A stretch of DNA of 18,771 nucleotides from CAYLNG01 sp964497855 (GTDB taxonomy: Bacteria > Verrucomicrobiota > Kiritimatiellia > SS1-B-03-39 > UBA6053): positions 1 through 18,771 of the forward strand of contig CAZCFM010000075.1 of the NCBI GenBank assembly GCA_964497855.1, written 5' to 3'. This document shows, piece after piece, positions 15,144 to 18,771 of the stretch. Within the stretch, counting starts at the first letter, position 1. Each line of letters opens with the position of its first letter. The position numbers and the translations under genes were made by a program. The notes beneath the pieces were generated by a model, which was not told where the DNA came from, ran no database searches, and was given only the letters and a program-made list of their open reading frames with translations.

Positions 15144-16189
15144 GGCGTCTCTCCCACGGTCGCGGTCAATTCCCGCAACAGATTTTCCGCCGCTTCCATC
15201 CCGCCCGCATCCATCGATCCGCCCACCAACTGCCCTTTTAAATAGACGCCGGCGGTTTGACCAAAACTCTCGCCGACAAACCAGGCCGATCCGTCCGCAG
15301 CAGCCCCCTCCGTTTTCACAACCCTGCCAAAGCGCTGATAAAAGTCCCGCAGTGCCTCCCAGGCTGTCCCTGCCGATTCCGGGGAGTCGGCGCGCATCAC
15401 GAAAACCCGCAGCAGTGCGCCCTTCCGTTCCACTTCGGCTTCAAACACGCCCCGCAGGGTCTCCTGTCCATAGGCGTTTTCGCGGATGTAGGTCATCGTC
15501 CCCGCCCGGATTCCCTCCAGCACCAGTCCCTCCTTCGCCTCCAGTCCCCGCTCGTCGGCGGGCAAGCGAAGGGCCAGCTCCCGCGCCAGCCGGTCCACCA
15601 CCTGTTGGACCTGGGGCAGCTCCGAGGAACCGTTCACCTGCACGTAGGCATCTCCACGGCGGAAATAAGACCCCAAACCGCCCCGAACCCCGTCCACCAC
15701 AAAATCCAAAGGGTTACTCTCCCCCGAATTTTCCATCGAGTAAATCCCGAACGCATCCAGCGGACTGCCCATGGTATACACAAACACATCCACAAATTCC
15801 CCGGGCAGATTCTCCACCGCAAAGGTGCGGCATTGCAGCTCCTTGAAGCCAAAATCAAAATAAGCGGGCGCGCGGCCGTTGATTTTTTCGAAGAGCGTTT
15901 CCGGCGAATAGACTTCCGTCTCTGACAACGGAGGAAACCCGGCGAGACTCTCGAGCAGGCTTTTGGACGGATTATTTTGCCCTGAATCCGCGACCGTTGG
16001 CAGGTAGCGGGCCGTGTCGTAGGTTTTGCCCTTCCAGAAGATCCATGCCGACAGAGTTGCCAACAGAGCAAAAACAAATCCCGCACTCAGACGTTCCCAG
16101 GACGGAACCTCTGATCGGCGAAATTCTGAAATCGGCGCGGCGGGAGGCATTTCATAAATCCAAGGCGAACGAATCCTAAACAACGTCAT
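15140..16189 (-). CDS. Membrane-anchored DUF6599-like protein
   Basis: A 349-residue protein from the first ATG at 16189. A hydrophobic anchor (about residues 36-52) is followed by a large exported domain. VYSPETLFEKINGRAPAYFD (93-112) is the block by which I link it to DUF6599; the rest alternates beta strands and helices and has YSMENSG and YFRRGDAYVQVNG downstream. No catalytic motif is recognised. It is the first gene of the operon. The start is uncertain: a good promoter (TTGACG, 17 bases, TTAAAT) has its -10 box overlapping the ATG at 16189, which would put the transcript start inside the gene; translation would then begin at the ATG at 16150, giving 336 residues with the anchor intact. 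AAAGGA lies 10 bases before the upstream ATG, so both remain possible. Confidence 0.7.
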   Translation of the reverse strand: MTLFRIRSPWIYEMPPAAPISEFRRSEVPSWERLSAGFVFALLATLSAWIFWKGKTYDTARYLPTVADSGQNNPSKSLLESLAGFPPLSETEVYSPETLFEKINGRAPAYFDFGFKELQCRTFAVENLPGEFVDVFVYTMGSPLDAFGIYSMENSGESNPLDFVVDGVRGGLGSYFRRGDAYVQVNGSSELPQVQQVVDRLARELALRLPADERGLEAKEGLVLEGIRAGTMTYIRENAYGQETLRGVFEAEVERKGALLRVFVMRADSPESAGTAWEALRDFYQRFGRVVKTEGAAADGSAWFVGESFGQTAGVYLKGQLVGGSMDAGGMEAAENLLRELTATVGETP

Positions 16190-16216
16190 TTAAGAACAGT
16201 CCTTTCCCCCCGTCAA
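16188..16216 (-). promoter_or_regulatory. Sigma-70-type promoter for the DUF6599/DUF362/polyferredoxin operon
   Basis: On the minus strand TTGACG (16216-16211, five of six consensus bases) is separated by 17 bases from TTAAAT (16193-16188, four of six). The -10 box covers the first two bases of the upstream candidate ATG of the DUF6599-like gene, so transcription would start near 16181. This favours the downstream ATG at 16150. Confidence 0.45.
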
Positions 16217-16281
16217 GAACTTTACCGGATCGGCTTTGTCTTATTTGTCGGGCTTTTGTTGTAAGTTTTATATTGACGATT

Positions 16282-16303
16282 TTTGATTGGCTTATAAATC
16301 AAA
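16282..16303. promoter_or_regulatory. Palindrome upstream of feoA, candidate metalloregulator operator
   Basis: TTTGATT (16282-16288) and AATCAAA (16297-16303) are perfect inverted repeats around an 8-base centre, GGCTTATA, within an AT-rich stretch 32 bases before the feoA ATG. The centre contains most of a TATAAA (16293-16298), a strong -10 box; TTGACG lies at 16273-16278, though the 14-base gap is short, and TTGTCG (16245-16250) with TATATT 18 bases later is an alternative promoter. A protein bound here would block transcription. Fur or a DtxR-type repressor would be expected for feo genes, but the arms do not match either textbook consensus, so the regulator is unknown. Confidence 0.45.
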
Positions 16304-16334
16304 TGTTCTCTTCAGCAACTTTTTTAATCAAAAT

Positions 16335-16679
16335 ATGTCTACCGCTGCATCCCCAACTGAAAATTCCAGGTCGGAAGTCGATTCCTCCGAGGTTCTGGAC
16401 ACGTCGTTGCGTTTATCCGACTTCGCGGTGGAGTCGTGTTGTCGGATCGTGGCGGTGGAGGGGGAGAAGGAGTCGGAGCGGCTGAAGTCGATGGGGCTTT
16501 GTATCGGTCGCACGCTGGAAGTCGTGAAAGCGGGGGATCCGCTGGTGGTGAAGGTGTACGGGACGCGGATCGGTCTGTCGGCGCGTCTGGCGATGCAGGT
16601 CCGGGCGGAACCCTGTCCCTCTTCCCCCCGCTGCTGGCAGAAGGGCCTGTGTCCGGTGGAGCTGCCCCATGGCCTCTGA
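16335..16679 (+). CDS. feoA: FeoA-like SH3 protein of ferrous iron uptake
   Basis: A 114-residue protein from the ATG at 16335; an in-frame TTG 16 codons upstream overlaps the operator and is unlikely. Residues about 25-92 form the FeoA SH3-like domain, with ERLKSMGLCIGRTLEVVKAG (48-67) and the family ending KVYGTRIGLSARLAMQV (73-89). FeoA assists FeoB at the cytoplasmic face. Compared with typical 75-85 residue FeoA it has an extra polar N-terminus of about 24 residues and a C-terminal tail with Cys94, Cys100 and Cys106 in CPSSPRCWQKGLC. No Shine-Dalgarno site is visible. It overlaps feoB by 11 bases, so the two are cotranscribed and probably coupled. Confidence 0.9.
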   Translation: MSTAASPTENSRSEVDSSEVLDTSLRLSDFAVESCCRIVAVEGEKESERLKSMGLCIGRTLEVVKAGDPLVVKVYGTRIGLSARLAMQVRAEPCPSSPRCWQKGLCPVELPHGL

Positions 16680-18582
16680 TGCATTGCCGCAGATCGTGCT
16701 CGCGGGGAATCCCAATGCGGGCAAAACGACGATTTTCAACGCGCTGACCGGTTTGAGGATGCACACCTCCAACTACGCGGGCACCACCGTTGCCCGCAAA
16801 AGCGGCATCGTGACTCTCGGCGACCGAAAAGTGGAGCTGATCGACCTCCCCGGCATGTACAGCCTGAACGCCGCCACGCCGGAGGAAAAGGTTTCGGCGG
16901 AAATCCTGCTGGGGCACAATCCCGCGTTTCCGCATCCCACGGCGGTGGTGGTGGTGCTCGACGCCGCGAATCTCGAACGGAATTTGTTCCTCTTCAGCCA
17001 GATCACGGAATGCAATCTGCCGGTGATTGTGGCCCTCACCATGCTCGACCACGCCTCGGACAATGGCATGGACATCGACACGGTCAAACTTGCGGAAAAA
17101 CTGGGCTGCGCCGTGATTCCCCTGCGGGTGTTGCAGGGCGAAGGTCTGGAGGATTTGGTGACGGCCATCGGCGATGTCTTTGTGTGGGGGCCGGACGAAT
17201 ATCCGCGCCCGCACAAGCCCAGCGAGGCGATTCGCTGCGGACACGGCTGTGGCGGCTGTCCGTTTAATGGACGCTTCACGTGGAGTGAATCCATCGTGTC
17301 GGAGGTCGTCAAATCCCGCCACGCGGCGCCCGGTCGCCTCACGGAAAGTCTGGACGAGGTTCTGACCCACCCCTGGCTGGGCATGGGCGTGTTTCTGCTG
17401 ATCATGTCGGCGCTTTTTTACAGCATTTTCGCCCTGGCCTCCCTGCCCATGGATTTGATCGAAGGCGTCTTCGGTGCCCTCTCGGAATGGATGGGCACGA
17501 AACTGCCCGACAACGATTTCAGCTCCTTCCTGCGGGACGGTGTGCTGGCGGGCGTGGGCGGCGTGCTGGTGTTCCTGCCCCAAATCTGCATTCTCTTTTT
17601 CCTGCTCGCCCTGCTGGAGGACTCCGGCTACCTGTCGCGCGCGGCGTTTGTGATGGACCGCGTGATGCGCCGCGTGGGTCTGCCCGGAACGGCCTTCGTG
17701 CCCATGGTCTCCGGACATGCCTGCGCCATTCCGGCGATTCTCTCCACGCGGGTCATTTCCGACTGGCGGGACCGCCTGGTGACGATTTTCGTGATTCCGT
17801 TTATGAGCTGTTCCGCGCGTCTCCCGGTCTATTCCCTTCTGCTGGGCCTGCTATTCCCGACGGAGCCGCTGAAAGCCGCCCTGCTGTTCACCTCCGCCTA
17901 CGCTCTGGGAGTGCTGGCCGCGCTGTCAACGGCCTGGCTGCTCAAAAAAACGGTTCTCCCCGGCGAAAGCCAGCCCCTGCTGCTCGAATTGCCGCCCTAC
18001 AAACGTCCGCGTTTCCGCAACGCCCTTCTGCACACCTGGACAAAGGCCTCCCAGTTCCTCAAACAGGCGGGCACCGTGATCCTGGTCATTTCAATGGTGT
18101 TGTGGGTGCTCGTGAGTTATCCCAAAGTGGACCCCCCGGCGGAAATCGCCGCCGATGAAAATGCGGTGGCCGAATTCCAGATCGAACGTTCCATCGCGGG
18201 CACGCTGGGGCGGGCCATCGAGCCGGTGATTCGTCCGCTGGGCTTCGACTGGCAGATCGGCATCGGAATTCTTTCGTCCTTCGCCGCGCGCGAAGTCATT
18301 GCCTCCACCCTGTCGATTGTGTACGGACTGGGTCCCGAGGCCGAAGAACTCAGCCTGCGGGAAACCCTGCGCCAGGCCACGGGTGCGGACGGGCTTCCGG
18401 TGTTTGATTTCGCGACCTGCATGAGCCTGCTGGTGTTTTACGTGCTCGCGATGCAGTGCCTGCCGACGCAGGCGGTGACCCGCGCCGAAACCGGCTCCTG
18501 GAAATGGGCCGCCGCGCAACTGGTCTACATGACCGTCGTGGCCTACACGGCCAGCTTCATCGTGTACCAAGTGTTGCGGTAG
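16669..18582 (+). CDS. feoB: Ferrous iron transporter FeoB
   Basis: A 637-residue inner-membrane Fe(II) transporter with an N-terminal G domain. G1 is GNPNAGKT (13-20) and G3 is DLPG (59-62). At the G4 position the sequence is LTMLD (123-127), with Thr124 in place of the Asn of the usual NxxD, and the G5 region (PLRVLQGEG) also lacks the usual Ser. After the helical spacer, CGHGCGGC (190-197) is an unusual Cys-rich insert. The membrane part starts near 233. Gate motif I reads MVSGHACAIPAILSTR (346-361) rather than the common GFGCNVPA form but keeps Cys352; gate motif II PFMSCSARLPVYSLL (377-391) is standard. SFAAREVIASTLSIVYG (537-553) is conserved as well. The protein is shorter than the roughly 770 residues of the Escherichia coli form. 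It is the second gene after feoA. Confidence 0.95.
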   Translation: MASDALPQIVLAGNPNAGKTTIFNALTGLRMHTSNYAGTTVARKSGIVTLGDRKVELIDLPGMYSLNAATPEEKVSAEILLGHNPAFPHPTAVVVVLDAANLERNLFLFSQITECNLPVIVALTMLDHASDNGMDIDTVKLAEKLGCAVIPLRVLQGEGLEDLVTAIGDVFVWGPDEYPRPHKPSEAIRCGHGCGGCPFNGRFTWSESIVSEVVKSRHAAPGRLTESLDEVLTHPWLGMGVFLLIMSALFYSIFALASLPMDLIEGVFGALSEWMGTKLPDNDFSSFLRDGVLAGVGGVLVFLPQICILFFLLALLEDSGYLSRAAFVMDRVMRRVGLPGTAFVPMVSGHACAIPAILSTRVISDWRDRLVTIFVIPFMSCSARLPVYSLLLGLLFPTEPLKAALLFTSAYALGVLAALSTAWLLKKTVLPGESQPLLLELPPYKRPRFRNALLHTWTKASQFLKQAGTVILVISMVLWVLVSYPKVDPPAEIAADENAVAEFQIERSIAGTLGRAIEPVIRPLGFDWQIGIGILSSFAAREVIASTLSIVYGLGPEAEELSLRETLRQATGADGLPVFDFATCMSLLVFYVLAMQCLPTQAVTRAETGSWKWAAAQLVYMTVVAYTASFIVYQVLR

Positions 18583-18600
18583 CGGGAGGACGTTTGCCGG

Positions 18601-18765
18601 ATGGATCCGAAAAACATGTCGGGCACGGAGAAATGGATTGCGGAACGCGCAGGGATGGGGCATCCTTCAACGGTGTCTCTGGCGATCAACCGTTTTGCCA
18701 GGGACAACAGCCGGGCCGCCACCCGCATCCGCAAGAAACTCCATGGAGCGTTGATCGATGCATGA
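18601..18765 (+). pseudogene. Possible tail of a REP-associated tyrosine transposase
   Basis: A 54-codon ORF, complete in the window, with GGGAGGA ten bases before the ATG. EKWIAERAGMGHPSTVSLAI (10-29) resembles the C-terminal helix-turn-helix found after the catalytic domain in Y1/REP-associated transposases, where forms like WIAERLxMG are common; the rest is a basic helix. The HUH/tyrosine domain is absent, as feoB ends only 18 bases upstream. It is most likely a remnant of an inserted element. The frame is the same as feoB: six sense codons separate the feoB TAG from this ATG. A small DNA-binding protein, or even a Feo accessory factor, is an alternative, but no FeoC-like motif is seen. 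The seven A bases after the stop end the window. Confidence 0.45.
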
Positions 18766-18771
18766 AAAAAA

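Noticed and set aside
16339..17718. 459-codon open frame on the minus strand opposite feoA and feoB
   Set aside because: It is rich in His, Gln and Arg with no domain, a typical shadow of a GC-rich gene on the other strand.
18601..18765. FeoC as the identity of the small ORF after feoB
   Set aside because: FeoC proteins have a winged-helix pattern, often with clustered cysteines; this ORF has no cysteine and fits a transposase tail better.

Overview
The window is a gene-dense, GC-rich bacterial chromosome segment with many overlapping stops and starts (TGATG, ATGA, GTGA) and weak or absent Shine-Dalgarno sites before several genes. The gene mix suggests a member of the PVC superphylum, perhaps Verrucomicrobiota or Kiritimatiellota: a GH42 glycosidase, a carbamoyltransferase/SxtJ pair, a type II citrate synthase, a FeoB with an aberrant gate motif, and an Fe-S/DUF362/DUF6599 operon. 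This placement is inference; there is no rRNA or other marker gene in the window. I see no tRNA, rRNA or CRISPR array, and no gene-free stretch longer than about 170 bases.

Layout. (1) 1-1056, minus: an SxtJ-like membrane protein followed by the N-terminal 195 residues of a NodU/CmcH-type carbamoyltransferase that runs off the left edge. (2) 1203-7333, plus: a GH42 beta-galactosidase; a small exported protein; a lipoprotein with an endonuclease/exonuclease/phosphatase domain; a polytopic membrane protein; and a Sfp-type phosphopantetheinyl transferase overlapping it. A hairpin (7360-7377) separates this set from the next, convergent unit. (3) 7390-8819, minus: leuB and a translationally coupled three-helix membrane protein. 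(4) 8992-10997, plus: citrate synthase, peptide deformylase, and a 49-codon ORF, too short for usual gene calling, that is the C-terminal tail of a D-lactate dehydrogenase. (5) 10987-16189, minus: five genes joined by 4-base ATGA or short overlaps: a DUF6599-like anchored protein, a DUF362 protein, a membrane polyferredoxin that looks like a NapH-NapG fusion, a small zinc-ribbon protein, and a Tat-exported aldo/keto reductase with a C-terminal CxxCxxC. (6) 16335-18582, plus and divergent from (5): feoA and feoB for ferrous iron uptake, preceded by a perfect 7-8-7 palindrome that may be a metalloregulator operator. (7) 18601-18765: a short ORF resembling the tail of a REP-associated transposase, in frame with the feoB stop.

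How it fits together. The most interesting unit is (5). Its products suggest a membrane-to-periplasm electron path: a membrane module, cytoplasmic Fe-S clusters, a fifth membrane segment preceded by Arg-Arg, four more clusters predicted outside, then an exported aldo/keto reductase. DUF362 and DUF6599 would be accessory subunits. Its position head to head with feoAB makes shared iron control plausible. The role and substrate cannot be read from the sequence.
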